Positions 36,410-50,213 of a DNA stretch of 64,000 nucleotides are shown piece after piece. The DNA comes from Callipepla californica brunnescens (Eukaryota; Chordata; Aves; Galliformes; Odontophoridae): assembly GCA_023055505.1 (NCBI GenBank), contig JALIRH010000100.1:1139001-1203000 (forward strand), written 5' to 3'. Below the pieces are notes generated by a model, which worked only from the letters and a program-made list of their open reading frames with translations, did no database searches and was not told where the DNA came from. The position numbers and the translations under genes were made by a program. How positions within the stretch are numbered: position 1 is the first letter of the stretch; every line of letters begins with the position of its first letter.

Positions 36410-37899
36410 TAGCATAAAGTGTATGTAGGGTGAATTTGAGTTTTAGGGTCAAAGTTAAATTGTTAGTTTTAGGGTTAGGGTGAAGGATTCCTTTAGTTCT
36501 AGTATTAGGGTGTTTGGGGTTAGGGTTAGGGTAAGGATTTTGGAGTGGATTAGGTTTAGGGTCAGGTTTGGGGGAGTTTTGGGGTTAGGGTTAGATTTAG
36601 GATTAGGGTTAGCAAAAAAGTTGTTTTAGTTTTAGTTTAGGTTAGTGCTAGGATTAGGTTGAGTGTTCTTGTGAAGTTTAGGTTTAGGGTTAGGTTTAGG
36701 TTTAGATTGAGGTTTAGGGTAAGGAGTAGGGTTAATTTGACTTTTAGGGTCAGAGTAGAGTTAAGTCGTGTTAGGGTTAAGGTTAAGAACAGGATTCAGA
36801 TTCCAATTAGGTTTTGGGTTCCTACTAGGGATAGGCCTCAAATTAGTGTTAAGGTTAGGGTTAGGGTTAGGTATAGGGAAAGGGTTAGTGTTAAGGCCAG
36901 GGCAAGTGTATGGTTTAGGGTAAAGATTGGATTTAGGGTTAGGTTTAGATGTAGGTTTGGTTTGATCGTTAGGGTGTGAGAAGGCACCGGCCTTGGATTT
37001 CATTTGGTGATTGGGTAAGGTTTAGGAATAGGAATAACATTGGTGTTTAAAAGATGATTAGTGTTAGTATTAGGGATAGGGTTACGGTTAGAGTTTAGTT
37101 AGGGTTGTTAGTTTTAGAGTGAGGGATAGGGGTATGGTTTGGTCTAGTACTTAGGTTAGGGTTTGGGATAGTCATAGCATTAGTGTTAGGGTTAGGGTTC
37201 CGTTAGGGTTGTGGTAATCTGATGCTAGGTGTCGGGATTAGGGTTGTGCTTAAATGTGGGTTTGGTTTGAGGGTCAGAGTTAGGGTTAGGGTAGAGTTAG
37301 AATTAGGGTAAGAGTTAGGATTAGGTTTAGGATTAGGATAAAGATTAGGTTAGGATTAGTGTTGGCTTTAGGGTTGTGTCTGGGAGAAGGGTTAGTGTTA
37401 GGGATAGACAGGGTAAGAGTAAGTGTTAGGAATAGGCATAGGTTTTGGGAAAGTTTCAGAGTTTGGACTGGATTTATGATTAGGGTTAGGGACAAAGATT
37501 TTTTGAGATTTGTGATTAGATTTAGGGAGAAAAGTAGGCTGACTTGTGGTGTTAGCAGTAGGTTTAGGTTTAGGTTTAGGTTTAGGATTCCATTTGTATT
37601 TATTGATCGAGGTTGGGTTAGTTGGAGTGTAAAGGTCAGAGTAGGGTTAGGCCTTGGGATAGGGTTAAGGTTTGGAATAGGATTAGGATTCAAATGATGT
37701 TACGGGTTGGTGTTAGGGTTAGGGAAAGGTTAGGATCAGGGTTGAGGTCAGGGTTAGGTATAGGAAAAGGGTTAGTGTTAGGGCTAGGGCAATTGGAAGG
37801 GTTAGGCTTAGGCTTAGATATTAGGGTTAGGTTTAGGCGGAGGTTTGGTTCGAGTGTCAGGGTGAGAGAAGGGGTAGGCCTGGGGTTTGGTTTTGGGTT
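36410..37899 (+). repeat. Decayed G-rich arm, units 7/8 (1490 bp, 2 bp deletion)
   Basis: It belongs to the TTTGGTGATTGG / GTACTTAGG subgroup. It is the only arm with a length change: two T residues are lost near 37409, which also shifts the reading frame that the other copies keep open. Confidence 0.92.
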
Positions 37900-38088
37900 A
37901 CATCATACAAATCATCCCATACATTAGCTGGGGTGGGAGGTGCAAGGAACAGCCAGCAAAGTGCTGAGTTCATTCCAATCAGAGGACCTGAAGATCGGGT
38001 AGCTACTATCAAACCGTTTGTGTTGCCAATTCCGATGATATTTATGGGGCCCTGATGTTATGGTTCAGTGGGGAGTCACTATCAAGTC
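37900..38088. other. 189 bp core, unit 8
   Basis: C allele. It follows the only G-rich arm with a length change. Confidence 0.93.
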
Positions 38089-39873
38089 CAAACCCAATCC
38101 AAACCCCAAACCTACTCCTATTCCTAAACCTTATCTTAACCCTAAACCAAACCCAAACCCAAGGCCCTCCCCTTCTCTCAGCCTAACACTCAAACTAACC
38201 TAAACCCGAAACTAACCCTCCATTTATCCTAATCTTATCCATATTCTAAGGCCTAACCCTACTCTGACCAGAAAGCTCATGTTGTCTAAAATCTACCCCT
38301 TACCTAAAACCTAAATCGACAAAAAAACCTAACCCGAAACCTCAACCTAACTCTTCTCCTAACTAGAACACCAGCACTTCACCTTACCCTAACTGGAAAC
38401 CTAGGACTAAATCCTTACCTTGTCCAGAACCCTATTCCTAACGCAAACCAGAATTCTAACCTCTACCCTAACCAAAACCCTTCCCCTAAACCTAAACCTA
38501 ATGCTACCCTCAACCAAACCCTAGCCCTAAATCCTACCCTAAAACCAACACCACGTTTAAGCTCAAACCTCAAGCCTCAAAGAAAGCATCAGATTACCGC
38601 AGATCTCACCTAACACTAACCCCAATCCAATCCCTACTACTAACCCCAAACCCAATCCAAACACCAAAACTATTCCTATTCCTAAACCTAACACTAAGCC
38701 AGAACCAAACCCAAGGCCTACCCCTTCTCTCAGCCTGACACTCAAACTAACCTAGACCTGAACGCAACGCTAAATCAAATACTAAAACTCACCCTTAGCC
38801 AAGGCCCTTTTAGGACCCTTCCCTGGTCCTAAAACTAAAGAGAACCCTTCATCTACATCCCTAACCCTTACCCTAAACCTAAATCTACACCAAAACCTAA
38901 CCCTAACCCTAACATGTCTTCTAACTGTAAAACTAACGCTTCACCTAACCCGAACTGAAACCCCAGGACTAAACCTTACCTAACACCTAGCTATATTCCT
39001 AACCCTATCCTGAAACCTAACGTTAACCCTAACCCTAAAAACAACTTGGAACCAAACCCTAACCCTAACCTAACCCTTATCAGAACCCTAAATCTAATCC
39101 TAACCGTTACCTCAATTTAACTCCAATTCTTCCTGAAATCTAAATGGGACCTTCAAACCAACCCCAGATTGAAGCCCAACCCTAAACCTAACACAAAGCA
39201 TTAGATTACCACAGCTATCACCTAACTCTAACCCCAGCCTTAACGCTAATACTATCCCAAACACTATTCCAATTCCTAAACCCAACACAAACCCAAAAAC
39301 ACAAAGCCTACAATTCTCACAACCTAACACTGAAAGGAAACCTAAATCTTACCCTAACTCTAAAACTAATCCAAAGCATGACCACAATTTAAACTCTAAA
39401 TCTACCTTCAAACTAAAGCTGACCCTAACACCAACCTCAAGTAAAAGCCCAACCCTAAGCCTAACACAAAGCATTAGATTACCACAACGCTCACCTAACT
39501 TCTAACCCCCACCCTAACACTAATACTAAAGCAATCAGATTCCAAATACTAACCCAATTCCTATTCTGAAACCCAAAACTATTCCAAAAACAAACCCAAG
39601 GCCTAACCTTTCTCTCACCCTAACAATCAAAGAAAACCTATTCCTAAACCTAATCCTAAATCTAGTCCTAACCCTCACCCTTAATCTAACCCCAACCCCC
39701 ACCCAGAAGCTAACACTTAGCATTGTACAATACCTAAACGTACCCCTAATCCTTATCACTAAACCTAAAAGGAACCTGAAACATAGTGCTAAATCCGAAC
39801 CCTAACCCTGAAGACTAACGCTAACAATGAACCAATTCCTATACCTTTTCCTTCCTCCAAATTGATTCCTAGC

Positions 39874-40814
39874 ACTAACCCTAACCCTACATTAACCCTA
39901 TCCTAACCCCAACCCTAACCCTAGCCCTAAACTACATTAACCCTAACCCTAACCCTAACCCTAACCCTAACCCTAACCCTAACCCTAACCCTAACCCTAG
40001 CCCTAAACTACATTAACCCTAACCCTAACCCTAACCCTAACCCTAGCCCTAACCTAACTCTAACCCTAACCCTAACCCTAAACCTAATGCTAACCCTTAC
40101 CCTACCCTAACCCTAACCCTACCATACCCTAACCCTAACCTACCCTAACCCTAACCCTAACCCTAAACCTAAACCTAAACCTAAACCTAAACCTAACCCT
40201 AACCCTAACCCTAATTCCTAACCCTTACCTTAACTGTATCACAATCCCTATCCTAATTCTTACCCTAACCCTAACCCTTACCTAACCCTAACCCTAACCC
40301 TAACCCTAACCCTAACCCTAACCCTAACTCTAACCTTAACCCTAACCCTAACCCTAACCTAACCCTAACCCTAATCCTAACCCTAACCCTAACTCTAATT
40401 TCTAACCCTTACCTTAACTGTATCACAATCCCTATCCTAATTCTTACCCTAACCCTAACCCTAACCTAACCCTAACCCTAACCCTAACCCTAACCCTAAC
40501 CTCAACCCTAACCCTAACTCTAAGCTTAACCCTAAACCTAACAATAAATTTAACCCTAACCCTAACACTAACCCTAACCCTAATTTTACCCTAACCCTAA
40601 GCATACCCTAACCCTAACCCTAACCCTAACCCTAACCCCAACCCTAACCTTAACCCTAACCCTAACCCTAACCCTAACCCTACCCTAACCCTAACCCTAA
40701 CCCTAACCCTAACCCTAACCCTAACCCTAACCCTTACCCTAACCCTAGCCTAACCCAAACCCTAACCCTAACCCTACCCTAACCCTAACCCTAACCCTAA
40801 CCCTACCCCTAACC
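39874..40814 (-). repeat. Near-canonical CCCTAA block, unit 8 (941 bp)
   Basis: Landmarks follow unit 6 (double ACTACATTAACC, CTAAGCTTAACC) but the last hexamer stretch is four repeats (24 bp) shorter. Confidence 0.95.
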
Positions 40815-41616
40815 CTACTTTACCCTAACCCTAATCCTAACACTAACTCTAACTTTATTCCTTACCCTAACACTAATCCAATCCCGAACCCTAACCCTAA
40901 TCCTAGCCCTAACTCTAACTTTATTCGTAACCCTACCCCTAATCCAAACAATAACCCTTACCCTAATCAAACCCCATCCCTATTCCTATCCCTTACCCTA
41001 ACCGTATCACAATCCCTATCCTAACTCTTACCATAACCCAAACCCTAACCTAACCCTAACCCTAACCCTAACCCTAACCCTAACCCTACCCTAACTCTAA
41101 CCCTACCCTAACCTTAACTCTACCCTAACCGTATCCCTACCCTAACCCTAACCCTAATCCTAGCCCTTACTCTAACTTTATTCCTAACCCTACCCCTGAT
41201 CCAAACACTAACCCTAACCTTAATGTAACCCTAACCCTATTCCTAACCCTTACCCTAACTGTATCCCATTCCCTATCCTAACTCTTACCATAACCCTAAC
41301 CCTGATGCTAATGCTAACCCTAACCCTGAATCTAACCCTTACCCTAACCCTATCCCTTACCCAGAAGCTAACACTTAGCGTTGTACAATACCTAACCGTA
41401 CCCTAACCCTATCCCTAAACCTAAAAGGAACCCAAACTCTAACCCTAAATCTGTCCCTGAGCCTAACCTTCAACCTTACCCTAACCTTAACCCTAACCCT
41501 GTTCCATTCTCTAAACATATCTGTAAGCATTACCTTCATCCTAACTCGAACTCTACCCTAACCCTATCCCTTTGACCCCAACACAAAACCCAGATTGAGC
41601 CTGACCCTAACCTAGG

Positions 41617-43108
41617 TAGCATAAAGTGTATCTAGGGTGAATTTGAGTTTTAGGGTCAAAGTTAAATTGTTAGTTTTAGGGTTAGGGTGAAGGATTCCTT
41701 TAGTTCTAGTATTAGGGTGTTTGGGGTTAGGGTTAGGGTAAGGATTTTGGAGTGGATTAGGTTTAGGGTCAGGTTTGGGGGAGTTTTGGGGTTAGGGTTA
41801 GATTTAGGATTAGGGTTAGCAAAAAAGTTGTTTTAGTTTTAGTTTAGGTTAGTGCTAGGATTAGGTTGAGTGTTCTTGTGAAGTTTAGGTTTAGGGTTAG
41901 GTTTAGGTTTAGATTGAGGTTTAGGGTAAGGAGTAGGGTTCATTTGACTTTTAGGGTCAGAGTAGAGTTAAGTCGTGTTAGGGTTAAGGTTAAGAACAGG
42001 ATTCAGATTCCAATTAGGTTTTGGGTTCCTACTAGGGATAGGCCTCAAATTAGTGTTAAGGTTAGGGTTAGGGTTAGGTATAGGGAAAGGGTTAGTGTTA
42101 AGGCCAGGGCAAGTGTATGGTTTAGGGTAAAGATTGGATTTAGGGTTAGGTTTAGATGTAGGTTTGGTTTGATCGTTAGGGTGTGAGAAGGCACCGGCCT
42201 TGGATTTCATTTGGAGATTGGGTAAGGTTTAGGAATAGGAATAACATTGGTGTTTAAAAGATGATTAGTGTTAGTATTAGGGATAGGGTTACGGTTAGAG
42301 TTTAGTTAGGGTTGTTAGTTTTAGAGTGAGGGATAGGGGTATGGTTTGGTCTAGTACTTGGGTTAGGGTTTGGGATAGTCATAGCATTAGTGTTAGGGTT
42401 AGGGTTCCGTTAGGGTTGTGGTAATCTGATGCTAGGTGTCGGGATTAGGGTTGTGCTTAAATGTGGGTTTGGTTTGAGGGTCAGAGTTAGGGTTAGGGTA
42501 GAGTTAGAATTAGGGTAAGAGTTAGGATTAGGTTTAGGATTAGGATAAAGATTAGGTTAGGATTAGTGTTGGCTTTAGGGTTGTGTCTGGGAGAAGGGTT
42601 AGTGTTAGGGATAGACTTAGGGTAAGAGTAAGTGTTAGGAATAGGCATAGGTTTTGGGAAAGTTTCAGAGTTTGGACTGGATTTATGATTAGGGTTAGGG
42701 ACAAAGATTTTTTGAGATTTATGATTAGATTTAGGGAGAAAAGTAGGCTGTCTTGTGGTGTTAGCAGTAGGTTTAGGTTTAGGTTTAGGTTTAGGATTCC
42801 ATTTGTATTTATGGATCGAGGTTGGGTTAGTTGGAGTGTAAAGGTCAGAGTAGGGTTAGGCCTTGGGATAGGGTTAAGGTTTGGAATAGGATTAGGATTC
42901 AAATGATGTTACGGGTTGGTGTTAGGGTTAGGGAAAGGTTAGGATCAGGGTTGAGGTCAGGGTTAGGTATAGGAAAAGGGTTAGTGTTAGGGCTAGGGCA
43001 ATTGGAAGGGTTAGGCTTAGGCTTAGATATTAGGGTTAGGTTTAGGCGGAGGTTTGGTTCGAGTGTCAGGGTGAGAGAAGGGGTAGGCCTGGGGTTTGGT
43101 TTTGGGTT
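41617..43108 (+). repeat. Decayed G-rich arm, units 8/9 (1492 bp)
   Basis: A recombinant-looking set of alleles: TATCTAGGG and GGATTCCTT as in the 6/7 arm, but GTTCATTTG and GGCTGTCTTG as in the 4/5 arm, with AGTCATAGC between them. Confidence 0.92.
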
Positions 43109-43297
43109 ACATCATACAAATCATCCCATACATTAGCTGGGGTGGGAGGTGCAAGGAACAGCCAGCAAAGTGCTGAGTTCATTCCAATCAGAGGACCTGA
43201 AGATCGGGTAGCTACTATCAAACCGTTTGTGTTGCCAATTCCGATGATATTTATGGGGCCCTGATGTTATGGTTCAGTGGGGAGTCACTATCAAGTC
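43109..43297. other. 189 bp core, unit 9
   Basis: C allele. Confidence 0.93.
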
Positions 43298-45082
43298 CAA
43301 ACCCAATCCAAACCCCAAACCTACTCCTATTCCTAAACCTTATCTTAACCCTAAACCAAACCCAAACCCAAGGCCCTCCCCTTCTCTCAGCCTAACACTC
43401 AAACTAACCTAAACCCGAAACTAACCCTACATTTATCCTAATCTTATCCATATTCTAAGGCCTAACCCTACTCTGACCAGAAAGCTCATGTTGTCTAAAA
43501 TCTACCCCTTACCTAAAACCTAAATCGACAAAAAAACCTAACCCGAAACCTCAACCTAACTCTTCTCCTAACTAGAACACCAGCACTTCACCTTACCCTA
43601 ACTGGAAACCTAGGACTAAATCCTTACCTTGTCCAGAACCCTATTCCTAACCCAAACCAGAATTCTAACCTCTACCCTAACCAAAACCCTTCCCCTAAAC
43701 CTAAACCTAATGCTACCCTCAACCAAACCCTAGCCCTAAATCCTACCCTAAAACCAACACCACGTTTAAGCTCAAACCTCAAGCCTCAAAGAAAGCATCA
43801 GATTACCGCAGATCTCACCTAACACTAACCCCAATCCAATCCCTACTACTAACCCCAAACCCAATCCAAACACCAAAACTATTCCTATTCCTAAACCTAA
43901 CACTAAGCCAGAACCAAACCCAAGGCCTACCCCTTCTCTCAGCCTGACACTCAAACTAACCTAGACCTGAACGCAACGCTAAATCAAATACTAAAACTCA
44001 CCCTTAGCCAAGGCCCTTTTAGGACCCTTCCCTGGTCCTAAAACTAAAGAGAACCCTTCATCTACATCCCTAACCCTTACCCTAAACCTAAATCTACACC
44101 AAAACCTAACCCTAACCCTAACATGTCTTCTAACTGTAAAACTAACGCTTCACCTAACCCGAACTGAAACCCCAGGACTAAACCTTACCTAACACCTAGC
44201 TATATTCCTAACCCTATCCTGAAACCTAACGTTAACCCTAACCCTAAAAACAACTTGGAACCAAACCCTAACCCTAACCTAACCCTTATCAGAACCCTAA
44301 ATCTAATCCTAACCGTTACCTCAATTTAACTCCAATTCTTCATGAAATCTAAATGGGACCTTAAAACCAACCCCAGATTGAAGCCCAACCCTAAACCTAA
44401 CACAAAGCATTAGATTACCACAGCTATCACCTAACTCTAACCCCAGCCTTAACGCTAATACTATCCCAAACACTATTCCAATTCCTAAACCCAACACAAA
44501 CCCAAAAACACAAAGCCTACAATTCTCACAACCTAACACTGAAAGGAAACCTAAATCTTACCCTAACTCTAAAACTAATCCAAAGCATGACCACAATTTA
44601 AACTCTAAATCTACCTTCAAACTAAAGCTGACCCTAACACCAACCTCAAGTAAAAGCCCAACCCTAAGCCTAACACAAAGCATTAGATTACCACAACGCT
44701 CACCTAACTTCTAACCCCCACCCTAACACTAATACTAAAGCAATCAGATTCCAAATACTAACCCAATTCCTATTCTGAAACCCAAAACTATTCCAAAAAC
44801 AAACCCAAGGCCTAACCTTTCTCTCACCCTAACAATCAAAGAAAACCTATTCCTAAACCTAATCCTAAATCTAGTCCTAACCCTCACCCTTAATCTAACC
44901 CCAACCCCCACCCAGAAGCTAACACTTAGCATTGTACAATACCTAAACGTACCCCTAATCCTTATCACTAAACCTAAAAGGAACCTGAAACATAGTGCTA
45001 AATCCGAACCCTAACCCTGAAGACTAACGCTAACAATGAACCAATTCCTATACCTTTTCCTTCCTCCAAATTGATTCCTAGC

Positions 45083-45945
45083 ACTAACCCTAACCCTACA
45101 TTAACCCTATCCTAACCCCAACCCTAACCCTAGCCCTAAACTACATTAACCCTAACCCTAACCCTAACCCTAACCCTAACCCTAACCCTAACCCTAACCT
45201 TAACCCTAACCCTAGCCCTAAACTACATTAACCCTAACCCTAACCCTAGCCCTAACCTAACTCTAACCCTAACCCTAACCCTAAACCTAATGCTAACCCT
45301 TACCCTACCCTAACCCTAACCCTACCATACCCTAACCCTAACCTACCCTAACACTAACCCTAACCCTAACCCTAAACCTAAACCTAAACCTAACCCTAAA
45401 CCTAACCCTAATTCCTAACCCTTACCTTAACTGTATCACAATCCCTACCCTAATTCTTACCCTAACCCTAACCCTTACCTAACCCTAACCCTAACCCTAA
45501 CCCTAACCCTAACCTTAACCCTAACCCTAACCCTAACCTAACCCTAACCCTAATCCTAACCCTAACCCTAACTCTAATTCCTAACCCTTACCTTAACTGT
45601 ATCACAATCCCTATCCTAATTCTTACCCTAACCCTAACCCTTACCTAACCCTAACCCTAACCCTAACCCTAACTCTCACCTTAACCCTAACCCTAACCCT
45701 AACCCTACCCTAACCCTAACCCTAACCCTAACCTTAACCGTAACCCTAACCGTAACCCTACCCTAACCCTAACCCTAAACCTAACCCTAACCCTAACCCT
45801 AACCCTAACCCTAACCCTAACCCTAACCCTAACCCTACCCTAACCCTAACCCTAACCCTAACCCTAACCCTTACCCTAACCCTAGCCTAACCCAAACCCT
45901 AACCCTAACCCTACCCTAACCCTAACCCTAACCCTACCCCTAACC
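45083..45945 (-). repeat. Near-canonical CCCTAA block, unit 9 (863 bp, internal deletion)
   Basis: Two ACTACATTAACC landmarks and two CCGTAA variants are present. The AATAAATTT and AATTTTACCC...AAGCATACCC segment found in all other blocks is missing, with the apparent join between about 45690 and 45735. Confidence 0.95.
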
Positions 45946-46741
45946 CTACTTTACCCTAACCCTAATCCTAACACTAACTCTAACTTTATTCCTTACCCTA
46001 ACACTAATCCAATCCCGAACCCTAACCCTAATCCTAGCCCTAACTCTAACTTTATTCGTAACCCTACCCCTAATCCAAACAATAACCCTTACCCTAATCA
46101 AACCCTATCCCTATTCCTAACCCTTACCCTAACCGTATCACAATCCCTATCCTAACTCTTACCATAACCCAAACCCTAACCTAACCCTAACCCTAACCCT
46201 AACCCTAACCCTACCCTAACCCTAACCCTACCCTAACCTTAACTCTACCCTAACCGTATCCCTACCCTAACCCTAACCCTAATCCTAGCCCTTACTCTAA
46301 CTTTATTCCTAACCCTACCCCTGATCCAAACACTAACCCTAACCTTAATGTAACCCTAACCCTATTCCTAACCCTTACCCTAACTGTATCCCATTCCCTA
46401 TCCTAACTCTTACCATAACCCTAACCCTGATGCTAATGCTAACCCTAACCCTGAATCTAACCCTTACCCTAACCCTATCCCTTACCCAGAAGCTAACACT
46501 TAGCGTTGTACAATACCTAACCGTACCCTAACCCTATCCCTAAACCTAAAAGGAACCCAAACTCTAACCCTAAATCTGTCCCTGAGCCTAACCTTCAACC
46601 TTACCCTAACCTTAACCCTAACCCTGTTCCATTCTCTAAACATATCTGTAAGCATTACCTTCATCCTAACTCGAACTCTACCCTAACCCTATCCCTTTGA
46701 CCCCAACACAAAACCCAGATTGAGCCTGACCCTAACCTAGG

Positions 46742-48233
46742 TAGCATAAAGTGTATGTAGGGTGAATTTGAGTTTTAGGGTCAAAGTTAAATTGTTAGTT
46801 TTAGGGTTAGGGTGAAGGATTGCTTTAGTTCTAGTATTAGGGTGTTTGGGGTTAGGGTTAGGGTAAGGATTTTGGAGTGGATTAGGTTTAGGGTCAGGTT
46901 TGGGGGAGTTTTGGGGTTAGGGTTAGATTTAGGATTAGGGTTAGCAAAAAAGTTGTTTTAGTTTTAGTTTAGGTTAGTGCTAGGATTAGGTTGAGTGTTC
47001 TTGTGAAGTTTAGGTTTAGGGTTAGGTTTAGGTTTAGATTGAGGTTTAGGGTAAGGAGTAGGGTTAATTTGACTTTTAGGGTCAGAGTAGAGTTAAGTCG
47101 TGTTAGGGTTAAGGTTAAGAACAGGATTCAGATTCCAATTAGGTTTTGGGTTCCTACTAGGGATAGGCCTCAAATTAGTGTTAAGGTTAGGGTTAGGGTT
47201 AGGTATAGGGAAAGGGTTAGTGTTAAGGCCAGGGCAAGTGTATGGTTTAGGGTAAAGATTGGATTTAGGGTTAGGTTTAGATGTAGGTTTGGTTTGATCG
47301 TTAGGGTGTGAGAAGGCACCGGCCTTGGATTTCATTTGGAGATTGGGTAAGGTTTAGGAATAGGAATAACATTGGTGTTTAAAAGATGATTAGTGTTAGT
47401 ATTAGGGATAGGGTTACGGTTAGAGTTTAGTTAGGGTTGTTAGTTTTAGAGTGAGGGATAGGGGTATGGTTTGGTCTAGTACTTGGGTTAGGGTTTGGGA
47501 TAGTCCTAGCATTAGTGTTAGGGTTAGGGTTCCGTTAGGGTTGTGGTAATCTGATGCTAGGTGTCGGGATTAGGGTTGTGCTTAAATGTGGGTTTGGTTT
47601 GAGGGTCAGAGTTAGGGTTAGGGTAGAGTTAGAATTAGGGTAAGAGTTAGGATTAGGTTTAGGATTAGGATAAAGATTAGGTTAGGATTAGTGTTGGCTT
47701 TAGGGTTGTGTCTGGGAGAAGGGTTAGTGTTAGGGATAGACTTAGGGTAAGAGTAAGTGTTAGGAATAGGCATAGGTTTTGGGAAAGTTTCAGAGTTTGG
47801 ACTGGATTTATGATTAGGGTTAGGGACAAAGATTTTTTGAGATTTATGATTAGATTTAGGGAGAAAAGTAGGCTGTCTTGTGGTGTTAGCAGTAGGTTTA
47901 GGTTTAGGTTTAGGTTTAGGATTCCATTTGTATTTATGGATCGAGGTTGGGTTAGTTGGAGTGTAAAGGTCAGAGTAGGGTTAGGCCTTGGGATAGGGTT
48001 AAGGTTTGGAATAGGATTAGGATTCAAATGATGTTACGGGTTGGTGTTAGGGTTAGGGAAAGGTTAGGATCAGGGTTGAGGTCAGGGTTAGGTATAGGAA
48101 AAGGGTTAGTGTTAGGGCTAGGGCAATTGGAAGGGTTAGGCTTAGGCTTAGATATTAGGGTTAGGTTTAGGCGGAGGTTTGGTTCGAGTGTCAGGGTGAG
48201 AGAAGGGGTAGGCCTGGGGTTTGGTTTTGGGTT
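46742..48233 (+). repeat. Decayed G-rich arm, units 9/10 (1492 bp)
   Basis: Alleles are TATGTAGGG, GGATTGCTT, GTTAATTTG, AGTCCTAGC, GGCTGTCTTG and TTTATGGATCG. Confidence 0.92.
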
Positions 48234-48422
48234 ACATCATACAAATCATCACATACATTAGCTGGGGTGGGAGGTGCAAGGAACAGCCAGCAAAGTGCTG
48301 AGTTCATTCCAATCAGAGGACCTGAAGATCGGGTAGCTACTATCAAACCGTTTGTGTTGCCAATTCCGATGATATTTATGGGGCCCTGATGTTATGGTTC
48401 AGTGGGGAGTCACTATCAAGTC
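48234..48422. other. 189 bp core, unit 10
   Basis: A allele. Confidence 0.93.
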
Positions 48423-50213
48423 CAAACCCAATCCAAACCCCAAACCTACTCCTATTCCTAAACCTTATCTTAACCCTAAACCAAACCCAAACCCAAGGCC
48501 CTCCCCTTCTCTCAGCCTAACACTCAAACTAACCTAAACCCGAAACTAACCCTACATTTATCCTAATCTTATCCATATTCTAAGGCCTAACCCTACTCTG
48601 ACCAGAAAGCTCATGTTGTCTAAAATCTACCCCTTACCTAAAACCTAAATCGACAAAAAAACCTAACCCGAAACCTCAACCTAACTCTTCTCCTAACTAG
48701 AACACCAGCACTTCACCTTACCCTAACTGGAAACCTAGGACTAAATCCTTACCTTGTCCAGAACCCTATTCCTAACCCAAACCAGAATTCTAACCTCTAC
48801 CCTAACCAAAACCCTTCCCCTAAACCTAAACCTAATGCTACCCTCAACCAAACCCTAGCCCTAAATCCTACCCTAAAACCAACACCACGTTTAAGCTCAA
48901 ACCTCAAGCCTCAAAGAAAGCATCAGATTACCGCAGATCTCACCTAACACTAACCCCAATCCAATCCCTACTACTAACCCCAAACCCAATCCAAACACCA
49001 AAACTATTCCTATTCCTAAACCTAACACTAAGCCAGAACCAAACCCAAGGCCTACCCCTTCTCTCAGCCTGACACTCAAACTAACCTAGACCTGAACGCA
49101 ACGCTAAATCAAATACTAAAACTCACCCTTAGCCAAGGCCCTTTTAGGACCCTTCCCTGGTCCTAAAACTAAAGAGAACCCTTCATCTACATCCCTAACC
49201 CTTACCCTAAACCTAAATCTACACCAAAACCTAACCCTAACCCTAACATGTCTTCTAACTGTAAAACTAACGCTTCACCTAACCCGAACTGAAACCCCAG
49301 GACTAAACCTTACCTAACACCTAGCTATATTCCTAACCCTATCCTGAAACCTAACGTTAACCCTAACCCTAAAAACAACTTGGAACCAAACCCTAACCCT
49401 AACCTAACCCTTATCAGAACCCTAAATCTAATCCTAACCGTTACCTCAATTTAACTCCAATTCTTCCTGAAATCTAAATGGGACCTTAAAACCAACCCCA
49501 GATTGAAGCCCAACCCTAAACCTAACACAAAGCATTAGATTACCACAGCCATCACCTAACTCTAACCCCAGCCTTAACGCTAATACTATCCCAAACACTA
49601 TTCCAATTCCTAAACCCAACACAAACCCAAAAACACAAAGCCTACAATTCTCACAGCCTAACACTGAAAGGAAACCTAAATCTTACCCTAACTCTAAAAC
49701 TAATCCAAAGCATGACCACAATTTAAACTCTAAATCTACCTTCAAACTAAAGCTGACCCTAACACCAACCTCAAGTAAAAGCCCAACCCTAAGCCTAACA
49801 CAAAGCATTAGATTACCACAACGCTCACCTAACTTCTAACCCCCACCCTAACACTAATACTAAAGCAATCAGATTCCAAATACTAACCCAATTCCTATTC
49901 TGAAACCCAAAACAATTCCAAAAACAAACCCAAGGCCTAACCTTTCTCTCACCCTAACAATCAAAGAAAACCTATTCCTAAACCTAATCCTAAATCTAGT
50001 CCTAACCCTAACCCTCACCCTTAATCTAACCCCAACCCCCACCCAGAAGCTAACACTTAGCATTGTACAATACCTAAACGTACCCCTAATCCTTATCACT
50101 AAACCTAAAAGGAACCTGAAACATAGTGCTAAATCCGAACCCTAACCCTGAAGACTAACGCTAACAATGAACCAATTCCTATACCTTTTCCTTCCTCCAA
50201 ATTGATTCCTAGC

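Larger units (their letters stand above)
31936..37214. repeat. Macrosatellite unit 7 (5279 bp)
   Basis: Sub-parts are G-rich tail 31936-32622, core 32623-32811, proximal C-rich arm 32812-34596, block 34597-35595, distal C-rich arm 35596-36403, junction 36404-36409 and G-rich head 36410-37214. The distal arm is 808 bp, the longest, equal to two extra hexamers over the usual 796. The CAGCTATCACC allele near 33936 is shared with units 8 and 9. GTATCATAATCCC near 34878 is shared with the distant unit 11. Confidence 0.95.
37215..42421. repeat. Macrosatellite unit 8 (5207 bp)
   Basis: Sub-parts are G-rich tail 37215-37899, core 37900-38088, proximal C-rich arm 38089-39873, block 39874-40814, distal C-rich arm 40815-41610, junction 41611-41616 and G-rich head 41617-42421. 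A 2 bp deletion near 37409 (GATAGACTTAGGG to GATAGACAGGG) makes this the only G-rich arm of changed length. The 5' half resembles unit 7 and the block resembles unit 6. Confidence 0.95.
42422..47546. repeat. Macrosatellite unit 9 (5125 bp, shortest)
   Basis: Sub-parts are G-rich tail 42422-43108, core 43109-43297, proximal C-rich arm 43298-45082, block 45083-45945, distal C-rich arm 45946-46735, junction 46736-46741 and G-rich head 46742-47546. The block is only 863 bp and lacks the AATAAATTT and AAGCATACCC landmarks present in every other unit. The distal arm is 790 bp, one hexamer shorter than usual. The TTCTTCATGAAAT variant near 44340 is private to this copy. Confidence 0.95.
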
